Source of the DNA: an uncultured Clostridium sp.
GTDB taxonomy: Bacteria > Bacillota > Clostridia > TANB77 > CAG-508
Assembly (NCBI GenBank): GCA_902496295.1
Contig: CABVAF010000005.1
Coordinates: forward strand, 3,575-67,574
Direction of reading: 5' to 3'
DNA: 64,000 nt
Shown here: one piece after another, positions 16,282-24,754 of the stretch
Layout of the letters: each line of letters starts with the position of its first letter
How positions within the stretch are numbered: position 1 is the first letter of the stretch
Translations under genes and position numbers: made by a program
The notes under the pieces: generated by a model
Database searches by the model: none
Seen by the model: only the letters and a program-made list of their open reading frames with translations
What the model was told of the DNA's origin: nothing

Positions 16282-17871
16282 TTATTTATAAATTCTATAA
16301 TCTATATCTGGAAAAGCACAATCTTTTTCCTCTATGTCTTTCAAGAAGTCTTCATCTATTTTGTCGTCCAATAATTCGTAATATAACTTTGTAAATCTGC
16401 CTATGTGGTCTTTTATTCGTTTTTTTGCATAGTCTACCATTGTTCCATTTGTTATAATAAATAACCAGTCGCTACTTTGTGCAAGTAATAATTCTCTAGC
16501 ACATTGGTTTAAAGCTCTTCTTTTTATTTTTTCTTGCTCATCTGGGAATTTATTTGCAAGCTCAACCATTCTATCTCCTGCAACATGTAAATGTCTATGT
16601 GCATAATCATTTGTGGGATTTAACCAAACTTCACTATATCCATTTGCTCCCCAACTTGAACGGCATGGCGTAGAAACTTGCATTAATGGGTATTTTTCTA
16701 TATATTCACTTGGTGTTATTAGTTTAAAATTGCATTTATCGTAATAAATTTTCTTAAATAAAACATATAGCCAATATGGCCCTTCATACCACCAATGTCC
16801 ATATAACTCTGCATCATAAGGACATAAAATAATTGGCGGATTTTGCATTTTAGGTGCTAATGAATCTATTTGTCTTTCTCTGCTATCAAAGAAATGTCCT
16901 GCTTGCATTTCTACAGAATCTTTTGCCCATTGTAGGTTATATAAGTCTTTTTCACAGTCTTTGCCTGTAATTCTATAGTATTTTATTCCTGTATGAACTC
17001 TTGCACCATTTGCAGCTATATATGGTTTAATGTAATCATAATCTACGTCATATCCAATGTCTCTGTAAAATTCTCTATAATTAAAATCTCCTGGATAACC
17101 ATTAATAGAACTCCAAACTTGTCTTGAGGATTCTAGGTCTCTACCAAATGCAATAACTCCATTAGGAGAAACTATAGGAGCATATGTTCCATAAACTGGA
17201 GCTGGATTTGCATATAAAATTCCATGTGTTTCTGTAATAATGTACTTTATTCCAAACTCTTTTAAATACTTGTCCGCTTCTGGAACATACCCACACTCTG
17301 GAAGCCATATTCCATTTGGCTTTTTTCCAAAGTATTTTTCATATGTTTGTACCCCAACTGCTATCTGTGCTTTAACAGTTTTCTCATTTACGTACAAAAT
17401 TGGAAAATATCCATGTGTTGCGCCACATGTAATAATTTCTAGAACTCCAATGTCTTGGAAATGCTTAAATCCTTCAATCAAATTACAGTTATAAACATCT
17501 TTAAAAATATGTAAGTCACTAGAATATTTTTCTACATAATATTTAGCTAAATTATTAAGTCTTTCGTCATATTTAGTTCTTACAACCTCTTTTTCAGCAA
17601 GTTCTATATGTGTTTTTAAATACTTAATATATCTTTCTTGAAGCATTTTGTTATCAAGCATATTAAGAAGAGGAGGTGTAAGTGACATTGTAATTCTAAA
17701 ATCCACTCCTTCCTCCTCTAATTTTTTAAAGTTTGTAAGTAATGGTATATATGTTTCTGACATAGCTTCGTATAGCCATTGTTCTTCTAAATAATCTTCG
17801 CTTTCTGGGTGATGAACAAAAGGTAAATGTGCATGTAATACAAAGCTAACGTATCCCTTTTCTTTTGACAT
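16282..17871 (-). CDS. GH57 1,4-alpha-glucan branching enzyme
   Basis: 529 residues with an N-terminal (beta/alpha)7-like GH57 barrel, beginning YVSFVLHAHLPFVHHPE, and a helical C-terminal domain. The expected nucleophile is Glu192 in IWLPECGY and the acid/base Asp353 in CPYDAELYGHWW, both matching characterised archaeal and bacterial GH57 branching enzymes. The likely job is forming alpha-1,6 branches in glycogen. It starts 14 bases after the DUF4912 gene ends, so the two form an operon. This pairing recurs in other clostridia and thermophiles. A GT4 glycosyltransferase of glycogen-synthase-like type lies at 37247. Confidence 0.93.
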   Translation of the reverse strand: MSKEKGYVSFVLHAHLPFVHHPESEDYLEEQWLYEAMSETYIPLLTNFKKLEEEGVDFRITMSLTPPLLNMLDNKMLQERYIKYLKTHIELAEKEVVRTKYDERLNNLAKYYVEKYSSDLHIFKDVYNCNLIEGFKHFQDIGVLEIITCGATHGYFPILYVNEKTVKAQIAVGVQTYEKYFGKKPNGIWLPECGYVPEADKYLKEFGIKYIITETHGILYANPAPVYGTYAPIVSPNGVIAFGRDLESSRQVWSSINGYPGDFNYREFYRDIGYDVDYDYIKPYIAANGARVHTGIKYYRITGKDCEKDLYNLQWAKDSVEMQAGHFFDSRERQIDSLAPKMQNPPIILCPYDAELYGHWWYEGPYWLYVLFKKIYYDKCNFKLITPSEYIEKYPLMQVSTPCRSSWGANGYSEVWLNPTNDYAHRHLHVAGDRMVELANKFPDEQEKIKRRALNQCARELLLAQSSDWLFIITNGTMVDYAKKRIKDHIGRFTKLYYELLDDKIDEDFLKDIEEKDCAFPDIDYRIYK

Positions 17872-17885
17872 GTTATAATCTCCTT

Positions 17886-18911
17886 TTATTTAAAACTTGA
17901 ACTAGTATGAGAAGATGGTAAATTAAGATTTATTCCGTCACCTTCAAGCTCATTATTAAGTAACTCTTTAAAATATTTATAAAAATCTTTTGATTTAGCA
18001 AAATCTTTAAAGAATGTAATATTTACTATAGGTTTTTCTACTAATTCGTGAGTTTTAACATTTTTAAATAATACGTTGTTAGGAATATTCTCAAGTAAAA
18101 TATGATCATTTGGCATATCCAAATTATTAGATGTAGTAACATGGTAATAGTCTGGATGATTTTCTTTATTTCTTCTGCCTAATTCTACTTGATATTCACA
18201 ATTAGCATCGTTTACATGAAGATACCAACTATTAGCGAAGTCGTTTATTTGCACTTCATACGAATAGTTCATAGTTTTATTTATAACAAGAAGTACTGGA
18301 ACTGTATTATTAAAGAAATTTTCTCCATATTGAGCTACAAAATTATTTCTATCGTTATCTGAAATATCCCAATATACAAATAGTACATTTGGTGTTTGGG
18401 CTAAAATTTTTACTATTGTTTGATTATATCTATAAGGTAAATCGTAGTATTCAACAACATTAACTTTTTCTTCTACTTGAATTTTTTTGTTTTCTATTTC
18501 TAGTGTTTCTATAACTTCTTCTTTAACCGCTTTCTTAGTATTTCTTGTAGTAGTACTTTTCTTTCTAGGTGTTTTTTCTGCTGTTTTAGTAGCCACTTTT
18601 TTAGTTGCTTTTTTTTCAGCTGCTGCCTTTATTTCTTTGGCTGTTTTCTTTGCAGTTGTTGCTTTTTCTTCTTTAACCGCTTTATTTGTAGCTGTCGTCT
18701 TTTTTTCCTTAGTCGCTTTTTTACTAGTTGTTGTTTTAGTTTCTTTTTTTGCAGTTGTAGTTTTAGCACTTTTAGCAGTCTTAGTAGCTTTCTTAGCTGT
18801 AGAAGTAGTTGATTTTGCTTTTGTTGTAGCAGTTTTCTTTGCTGGAGTTTTCTTTTTTTCCGTTACTTCTTTTGATATTTCATTTATTTCATCTTTAGCT
18901 TTTCTTGGCAT
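17886..18911 (-). CDS. DUF4912 protein with histone-H1-like Lys/Ala/Thr-rich N-terminal tail
   Basis: Residues ~1-140 are almost entirely Lys, Ala, Thr and Ser in repeats of the TAKKTAKE or KKATKEKK type, like histone H1 or bacterial Hc1/AlgP tails. They are presumably disordered and strongly basic. Residues ~148-290 form a DUF4912 domain (DLPYRYNQTIVKILAQTPN, VLFVYWDISD, VQINDFANSWYLHV, YQVELGRR). DUF4912 is a predicted beta-sandwich, often next to GH57 enzymes, whose role is not established. A glucan-binding or scaffolding role is inference. The ribosome site is GGAGG. The repeats are prone to slippage and could vary in length between strains. Confidence 0.88.
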   Translation of the reverse strand: MPRKAKDEINEISKEVTEKKKTPAKKTATTKAKSTTSTAKKATKTAKSAKTTTAKKETKTTTSKKATKEKKTTATNKAVKEEKATTAKKTAKEIKAAAEKKATKKVATKTAEKTPRKKSTTTRNTKKAVKEEVIETLEIENKKIQVEEKVNVVEYYDLPYRYNQTIVKILAQTPNVLFVYWDISDNDRNNFVAQYGENFFNNTVPVLLVINKTMNYSYEVQINDFANSWYLHVNDANCEYQVELGRRNKENHPDYYHVTTSNNLDMPNDHILLENIPNNVLFKNVKTHELVEKPIVNITFFKDFAKSKDFYKYFKELLNNELEGDGINLNLPSSHTSSSFK

Positions 18912-19082
18912 GGTATCCTCCGAACTTAAAATTAATATTCTATAATATACTATATCAAAATTAAGATAAATTCAATAGAAAAACAAGAAAAATTAAAAAT
19001 ATGTAACATAAATGTAAAATAGAACTAGCTTGATATAGTAAAATGTATTTTAAACTAGAATAATAGTTATTTTTGAGCTATA

Positions 19083-19112
19083 TTGACATTAGAAGCAAGT
19101 TTACAGTATAAT
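19083..19112 (+). promoter_or_regulatory. SigA-type promoter of the small membrane protein gene
   Basis: Consensus TTGACA at 19083-19088 and TATAAT at 19107-19112 with an 18-bp spacer, 76 bases before the ATG. Confidence 0.72.
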
Positions 19113-19187
19113 TATATTATAAGTTAATAATATAATTACATAAATTAAGGATATATTATATTTTATTATTTAAAAGGAGGAATAAAT

Positions 19188-19571
19188 ATGGGAACAGCAG
19201 GATTAGTTCTAGGTATTATTGCTTTATTACTAAGTTGGATACCTATAATAAGTATTATAGCTTTTATACTAGCACTTATTGGATTAATTTTATCAATAAT
19301 AGATACTGTAAAGAAAAATAAAATAAATGACCCTAACAAAGGAGTATCGATTGCTGGAATTGTAACATCTGCACTAGCTTTTATAACATCTGCATCTTTA
19401 TCATTTGTTTTCATAATTACATTAATTGTGGCAATAGGTGAAGCAATAAATTCTGAAGATTTTAGAGATTCAATAAACAGGATTGAGGATGGTTATTACG
19501 AATGGCATGATAAATATGATGTAGACCACTATTTAGATGACTTCTATTATGATTATGATTTTAACTTATAA
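19188..19571 (+). CDS. Small DUF4190-like membrane protein
   Basis: 127 residues. Two hydrophobic hairpins (about residues 3-40 and 52-83) resemble the DUF4190 arrangement: GTAGLVLGIIALLLSW, then a short basic loop KKNKINDPNK, then GVSIAGIVTSALAFI. The last 40 residues are acidic and rich in Tyr and Asp (DVDHYLDDFYYDYDF), probably exposed. AAAGGAGG stands before the ATG. It has its own promoter and terminator and is one of only four protein genes on the plus strand here. Function unknown. Confidence 0.85.
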   Translation: MGTAGLVLGIIALLLSWIPIISIIAFILALIGLILSIIDTVKKNKINDPNKGVSIAGIVTSALAFITSASLSFVFIITLIVAIGEAINSEDFRDSINRIEDGYYEWHDKYDVDHYLDDFYYDYDFNL

Positions 19572-19589
19572 AAAATAAATATTTATATA

Positions 19590-19650
19590 AAAAGAACCAG
19601 ATTTAATTTTTTTATTGAAATACTAAATTTAAATCTGGTTCTTTATTTTT
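19590..19650. terminator. Bidirectional terminator
   Basis: AAAGAACCAGATTTAA pairs with TTAAATCTGGTTCTTT, followed by ATTTTT. It separates the plus-strand membrane gene from the converging ytxC. Confidence 0.85.
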
Positions 19651-19707
19651 ATATTTGCTTTTTTACTTTCAAAATTTCAAAGTTTTTATTCTTTTTAGCT
19701 ATAACCT

Positions 19708-20547
19708 TTATTTTGCACTATTAATAATTTTATATGTTCTACATATGTTACAGTCTGTACACATGTATACTCTATTTTCAAATATTAAACACAAAGTATC
19801 TATAAACTCATCTTTTTTTGTTATTAAATGGATATTAAGCTTTTTTGGTAATAATGAAAGCAATGCATTTAATGCAAAATCGTTTGAAGAAAATGTTATA
19901 TCTGATAAATATTTTGCATTAAAACTATTATTAGATATTGTTATTATATCTTTATTCTTATCTAATAATATTGACTCTCCATTTGTGTATATTAAATGTA
20001 TTTCTTCTGTTTCTGGGTCTTTTGAATTTACATACATTTTTAATAAGCTTATAAACTCAGCATATTCTTTTTCTATAATATATTTATTAACTCCCTCGTC
20101 TACAAGTTCGTCAATTTTCTCTATATATTCTTTTATTCTAAATGTAACAAAACCGTCCAAAATCATTGATTTATTCTGTTTTAGATATTTTTGTACCTTA
20201 TTACATATAGTTTTGTTTCTATTTTTTAATTTGTTATTTTTCAAAGATTCTATGCAAATTTCTTCTATTTTCTTTTTTTCGAATTCGTCAAAATAGAAAT
20301 AATTAAATGCAAGAATTCGCTTTATTATATTAATTTCATAAAATTTCAGTATAGTATCTGCTATTATATTGCATAATATTTTATAGAACTCTTCTATATC
20401 TTCACCGGTGTAATGCACAATGAAATTAAAATATATTTTAAATTTTTTATCTATATAAGAAATATTTGCAAAATCTATTTTATCAAATTTGTTTAGTAGA
20501 TAATCTATTATTTCTCTATTGTTAGTTTTAATACAAAACGATTTCAA
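19708..20547 (-). CDS. ytxC: YtxC-like sporulation protein
   Basis: 279 residues, about the length of Bacillus YtxC. The central segment SMILDGFVTFRIKEYIEKID, followed by DEGVNKYIIEKEYAEFISLL and MYVNSKDPETEEIHL, is the conserved core of that family. The C-terminus has a CTDCNIC cysteine cluster. YtxC is associated with sporulation but its biochemical role is unknown. It fits a window that also holds spoIIA, spoIID and ytaF. Confidence 0.82.
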   Translation of the reverse strand: MKSFCIKTNNREIIDYLLNKFDKIDFANISYIDKKFKIYFNFIVHYTGEDIEEFYKILCNIIADTILKFYEINIIKRILAFNYFYFDEFEKKKIEEICIESLKNNKLKNRNKTICNKVQKYLKQNKSMILDGFVTFRIKEYIEKIDELVDEGVNKYIIEKEYAEFISLLKMYVNSKDPETEEIHLIYTNGESILLDKNKDIITISNNSFNAKYLSDITFSSNDFALNALLSLLPKKLNIHLITKKDEFIDTLCLIFENRVYMCTDCNICRTYKIINSAK

Positions 20548-20648
20548 TGTAAGTCTTCTCCTTTCAATATGTAATATTATCTACTAAATAGCTTTTATAT
20601 ATACATATTTTATTCAGAAAAGACTATTTTGGTAACATCTAACAAAAA

Positions 20649-23267
20649 TTATATATTTTTTGTTTTGTAGCCATACACTATTTTTCCAAATTTAATTTCA
20701 TTAAACTTCTTCTGAACTTCCATAACAATTACAGGAACAATTGATATTAATATAGTTATAATCCATTGTGTCTGATTTAACATTGTTAGTTTAAATATTT
20801 CTGCAATGCTTGGTATAAATACTATTCCTATTTGTAAAACTGTTCCAAGTATAAATGCTCCTATTAGATATTTATTTTCTAATATTCCTGCCTTAAATAT
20901 TGACTCTTCGCTTTTAATGTTAAAACAATGTATTAATTCAAGCATACCCAAGCTTATAAATGCCATTGTTCTTCCTACTTCTAGTCCATAATATTTATTT
21001 CCTATAGTAAATGCAATTATTGTAAGTAGACCTATCATAAAACCTTCTACTATTATTTTTCCAAATAACCCATCTGCAAAAATGCTTTTTTTAGAATCTC
21101 TTGGTGGTCTTTCCATTATATCTTTTTCTGGTGGTTCTAGTCCTAGTGCAATTGCTGGTAATGAGTCTGTTACTAAGTTAACCCATAAAAGTTGTACTGC
21201 AAGTAATGGTGACTTCATTCCTAGTAATAGCCCAATAAATATTGTTACTATTTCTCCTATATTTGTAGCAATTAAAAAGTGAATTGCTTTTTTTATATTA
21301 TCAAATATATTTCTTCCTTGTTTTACTGCTTCTACTATTGTTACAAAGTTATCATCGTTTAGTATCATATCAGATGCATTTTTTGCAACGTCTGTTCCCT
21401 TTCTTCCCATTGCCACTCCAATGTCTGCTTTTTTTAATGCAGGTGCATCATTTACTCCATCTCCTGTCATTGCAACTACAGCGCCAGCATTCTGAAATGC
21501 CTTAACTATTCTAACTTTATGTTCTGGTGACACTCTTGCAAACACCGAATAATTCATAATATTTTTTATAAGTTCTTTATCTGTAATTTTATCTAATTCT
21601 TGACCAGTAATAGCAAGTTCATTTTCTCGTAATATACCTAAGTCTTTAGCAATTGCTTTTGCCGTAATTATATGGTCTCCTGTAATCATTACCGTTTTTA
21701 TTCCTGCTCTTCTACATGCTTTAACAGATTCTTTTACACCTTTTCTTGGAGGATCTATCATTCCTATAAAACCAACAAAAACTAAGTTATTTTCAATATT
21801 ATTAGAATCTATTAAATTTGGTATTGTATCCACATCTAAATATGCTACACCTAGTACTCTTAGTGCTCTTTCTGCCATTTTTTCGTTTTGATTTTTTATT
21901 TTACTTAAGTAAACATCATTTAAAACTTTTTTTGTTCCATTTTCTTCATAAAAAGTACATCTATTTAATAGTACTTCTGGTGCTCCCTTAGTTATTATTC
22001 TATATTTTCCGTTATCTAATTTTAATATTACGCTCATTAACTTCCTAGTAGAGTCAAATGGAATTTCATTTATTCTATTATATGTTTTATCTTGATTTAC
22101 TATTTTTTCTTCCAATGCCGACTTAACAATTGCAACTTCTGTTGGTTCTCCGTCTACTTTATTTCCTGCCACTTCACAGTTTGTACATATATATCCATAT
22201 TCTAATACTTTGTTTCTGTCTCCAACTACTTCTACTACTTTCATATTATTTTCTGTAAGAGTTCCTGTTTTGTCAGAGCAAATTACTCTGCTACTACCTA
22301 AAGTTTCTACTGCTGGAAGCTTTCTTATTATTGCATTTTTCTTAGCCATTTTTGTTACTGCAATTGATAATATTATAGTTACAATTGCAGGTAGCCCTTC
22401 TGGAATAGCTGCAACTGCTAAACCTACAGATGTCATAAACATTTCAGTAATAGGTATATTTTTTATTATTCCTATTACAAAAATAATAGCACAAATTATT
22501 AAACATGCTACACCTAACATTTTTCCTACTTCTTCTAATTTTCTTTGTATAGGTGTAGTTGGAGATTCATTTGTTATTATCATATTTGCTATTTTTCCAA
22601 CTTCTGTGCTCATTCCAGTACTCACAACAATTCCTTCTGCATGTCCATTTACAACTATAGTACTTCCAAAAGCCATATTGCACATATCTCCAAGTGGAAC
22701 TTTTTTATTAGTTATTATTTTATCTGCATCTTTCAAAACAGGTTCTGTTTCCCCAGTTAAGCTAGATTCTTCAACTTTTAGGTTTACTGTTTCTATTAGT
22801 CTCATATCTGCTGGAACATAATTTCCGGCTTCTAAAATTACAATATCTCCTGGTAAAACATCTTCTCCATTAATTGTTTGCACAATGCCATTTCTTCTCA
22901 CTTTTGCTACAGGAGAAGAAAGTTTTTTCAATGCCTCTATAGATTTTTCTGCTTTTGTTTCTTGTATTAACCCCATAATTCCATTAAACAATACTATTGC
23001 AATAATAATTATTGAATCTAAATAGTCACCTGTTCCTTCCATGTAACTAACTATAGCAGATACAATTGCTGCAATAATTAAAATTATTATCATAAAGTCA
23101 TTAAATTGTTTTACAAATTTTATTAACAGCCCTTCCTTTTTCCCCTCTTTTATTTTGTTTTTTCCAAATTGCTTTTCTCGCTCTTCGATGTCACTTTCTT
23201 TTAGTCCAAATTTCATATTTGTCCTAAGTTCTCTTGCAACTTCTTGAACACTTTTTGTATACCACAT
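20649..23267 (-). CDS. P2-type (calcium-type) cation-transporting ATPase
   Basis: 872 residues. Actuator motif SSLTGETEPV, phosphorylation site CSDKTGTLTENN, hinge TGDGVNDAPAL, transmembrane helix 4 IPEGLPAIVT and helix 6 LLWVNLVTDSLPAIALG are those of SERCA/PMR1-type pumps. It exports or sequesters Ca2+ or a related divalent cation. It differs from the second pump at 59131 in lacking any visible metal riboswitch in its leader, so calcium is the likelier cargo. The start follows AAAGGAGAG. Its 3' end is 101 bases before ytxC. Confidence 0.93.
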   Translation of the reverse strand: MWYTKSVQEVARELRTNMKFGLKESDIEEREKQFGKNKIKEGKKEGLLIKFVKQFNDFMIIILIIAAIVSAIVSYMEGTGDYLDSIIIIAIVLFNGIMGLIQETKAEKSIEALKKLSSPVAKVRRNGIVQTINGEDVLPGDIVILEAGNYVPADMRLIETVNLKVEESSLTGETEPVLKDADKIITNKKVPLGDMCNMAFGSTIVVNGHAEGIVVSTGMSTEVGKIANMIITNESPTTPIQRKLEEVGKMLGVACLIICAIIFVIGIIKNIPITEMFMTSVGLAVAAIPEGLPAIVTIILSIAVTKMAKKNAIIRKLPAVETLGSSRVICSDKTGTLTENNMKVVEVVGDRNKVLEYGYICTNCEVAGNKVDGEPTEVAIVKSALEEKIVNQDKTYNRINEIPFDSTRKLMSVILKLDNGKYRIITKGAPEVLLNRCTFYEENGTKKVLNDVYLSKIKNQNEKMAERALRVLGVAYLDVDTIPNLIDSNNIENNLVFVGFIGMIDPPRKGVKESVKACRRAGIKTVMITGDHIITAKAIAKDLGILRENELAITGQELDKITDKELIKNIMNYSVFARVSPEHKVRIVKAFQNAGAVVAMTGDGVNDAPALKKADIGVAMGRKGTDVAKNASDMILNDDNFVTIVEAVKQGRNIFDNIKKAIHFLIATNIGEIVTIFIGLLLGMKSPLLAVQLLWVNLVTDSLPAIALGLEPPEKDIMERPPRDSKKSIFADGLFGKIIVEGFMIGLLTIIAFTIGNKYYGLEVGRTMAFISLGMLELIHCFNIKSEESIFKAGILENKYLIGAFILGTVLQIGIVFIPSIAEIFKLTMLNQTQWIITILISIVPVIVMEVQKKFNEIKFGKIVYGYKTKNI

Positions 23268-23460
23268 ATTAATCTCTCCTTTGTTTGGTTTTATTAATTT
23301 ATATGCTTGTACTAACTTTTTATTCCATTATTTCTTTATCTAATTTATTTTTTATATAGCTAATTTAAGTTATATTTTTTGCTTTATTACTAACTTATAC
23401 CAGTTTGCTTGTTCACTCATTTTATTTAGTTTACATATTATATTTATAGAGGTGAGAAAC

Positions 23461-24021
23461 TTGTTTTTTGCAATATTATTGCTCGCTATATCTGTAAGTA
23501 TTGATTCTTTCGGCATAGGCATTACATATGGAATTAGAAATACTGGAATTAGTAAGTCTGCTAATATTATTTTATTTATTGTTTCTTTGCTTTTTTCTGG
23601 TATTTCCATATTAGTGGGTAATGTTATATTTTCTATAATTCCAGAAAATATTGTACATTTTATTAGTATTATTTTGTTAATTATTATGGGCTTATGGATT
23701 ATATTAGAAACAATAAAAAATCCTATTATATTAGACCTAAACAAATCTAATATAATAGAATTAAATGAGGCTATTTACTTAGCAATTGCATTATCTGTTG
23801 ATTCTGTATGTGTTGGAATTTCTAGTGCATCGTTTGAAATATATGGGTTATTATTTCCTGTTTTTGTGCCTATTTTCCAATTACTATTCTTAAATTCTGG
23901 AATAATGCTTGGTAAAAGGTTTACAACTATAAACTCATTTAAACATATCCCATTAAAACTATGGAACATGCTTTCTGGAATTTTACTAATTGTTATTGGT
24001 ATAATTAGAATCTTTATATAA
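23461..24021 (+). CDS. ytaF: YtaF-like sporulation membrane protein (MntP family)
   Basis: About 186 residues with six hydrophobic helices and two MntP-type motifs: ISVSIDSFGIGITYG near the N-terminus and ALSVDSVCVGISSA in the second half. The paired Asp motifs are typical of YtaF/MntP proteins. MntP exports manganese in other bacteria, while YtaF is its sporulation-linked relative. I prefer the TTG at 23461 because AGAGGTGA stands just upstream; a GTG at 23452 would overlap that site. Confidence 0.85.
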   Translation: MFFAILLLAISVSIDSFGIGITYGIRNTGISKSANIILFIVSLLFSGISILVGNVIFSIIPENIVHFISIILLIIMGLWIILETIKNPIILDLNKSNIIELNEAIYLAIALSVDSVCVGISSASFEIYGLLFPVFVPIFQLLFLNSGIMLGKRFTTINSFKHIPLKLWNMLSGILLIVIGIIRIFI

Positions 24022-24025
24022 ATAA

Positions 24026-24071
24026 AAAGCAGATAGTTTGTAATTTATATAATTTACAAATTATCTGCTTT
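24026..24071. terminator. Bidirectional terminator between ytaF and the secF-like gene
   Basis: AAAGCAGATAgTTTGTAA pairs with TTACAAaTTATCTGCTTT around a ten-base AT loop, in a convergent position. Confidence 0.85.
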
Positions 24072-24106
24072 AATTCTTTAATGCTTTAATTATTTTTTAA
24101 TAACAA

Positions 24107-24754
24107 TTATTTTTCATTTAGTTTTTCAAGTTTTATTTCTCTTTTTACTGTTACTACTATTATTGCAAGTGTGTATAGTAATAGACCTATTGGTATTACT
24201 AATTGATTTATTGGTAGTCTTGTAATTGCTATTAAGCTTAAGTATAGTAATTCTATTCCTACAACTCCTACTATATATTTCCCTAGAGTCCTAAATGAAC
24301 CTAATTTTCTATAACGTACCATTGCATATATAAATACTAATAGTGTACAAATGCATACTGGCCATATGTATGGGCTAATTAAATCCATTAATTTTACTTT
24401 TGGATTATGAACTGTATTTATATTTTCTACCGTATTTTCTAATTCATATTTTTCGTTTATTTTATTATTAAGTTCTTCAATTTTAGGTTTCAAGTCCTCA
24501 TCTGATGCTTCGTCTATTGTAAATGAAACCATATCTTTATATAGCTCTACAACTTGAACTACTACTCTTTGATTTCCAAATACTTCTTTTGCAATATTTT
24601 TCATTTCTTTTACATCAAAGTCTTTACCTATTGATACATATATAGTCACATTATCTTTATATGGTACATCTTTATTAAAACCTTTTTGCCATACCATTAC
24701 ACCACCTATAATAATTATGACTATTAATATAACATAACTAATCTTTTTTAACAT
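24107..24754 (-). CDS. secF: Reduced SecF-like protein translocase subunit
   Basis: 215 residues, against roughly 290-320 for a usual SecF. One N-terminal helix, a P1-like soluble domain (VTIYVSIGKDF to KYELENTVENINT) and only about three further helices are visible, where SecF normally has six in total. It begins on the base after the secD stop, so the two are translationally coupled, which is the main reason for calling it SecF. The usual D5/D6 signatures are hard to see. It would assist proton-driven late steps of Sec export. Either the lineage has a minimal SecF or the gene is shortened. Confidence 0.65.
   Translation of the reverse strand: MLKKISYVILIVIIIIGGVMVWQKGFNKDVPYKDNVTIYVSIGKDFDVKEMKNIAKEVFGNQRVVVQVVELYKDMVSFTIDEASDEDLKPKIEELNNKINEKYELENTVENINTVHNPKVKLMDLISPYIWPVCICTLLVFIYAMVRYRKLGSFRTLGKYIVGVVGIELLYLSLIAITRLPINQLVIPIGLLLYTLAIIVVTVKREIKLEKLNEK

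Noticed and set aside
18487..18945. 152-residue plus-strand ORF of Val, Ala, Phe and Leu
   Set aside because: It is the antisense of the Lys/Ala/Thr-rich tail of the DUF4912 protein; the low-complexity repeat opens the opposite frame by chance.
18961..19080. Possible regulatory RNA in the gap between the DUF4912 gene and 19188
   Set aside because: Only AT-rich sequence and the promoter were seen; no conserved stem or known motif.
22210..22821. 203-residue plus-strand ORF
   Set aside because: Antisense to the P-type ATPase at 20649, whose motifs are unmistakable.
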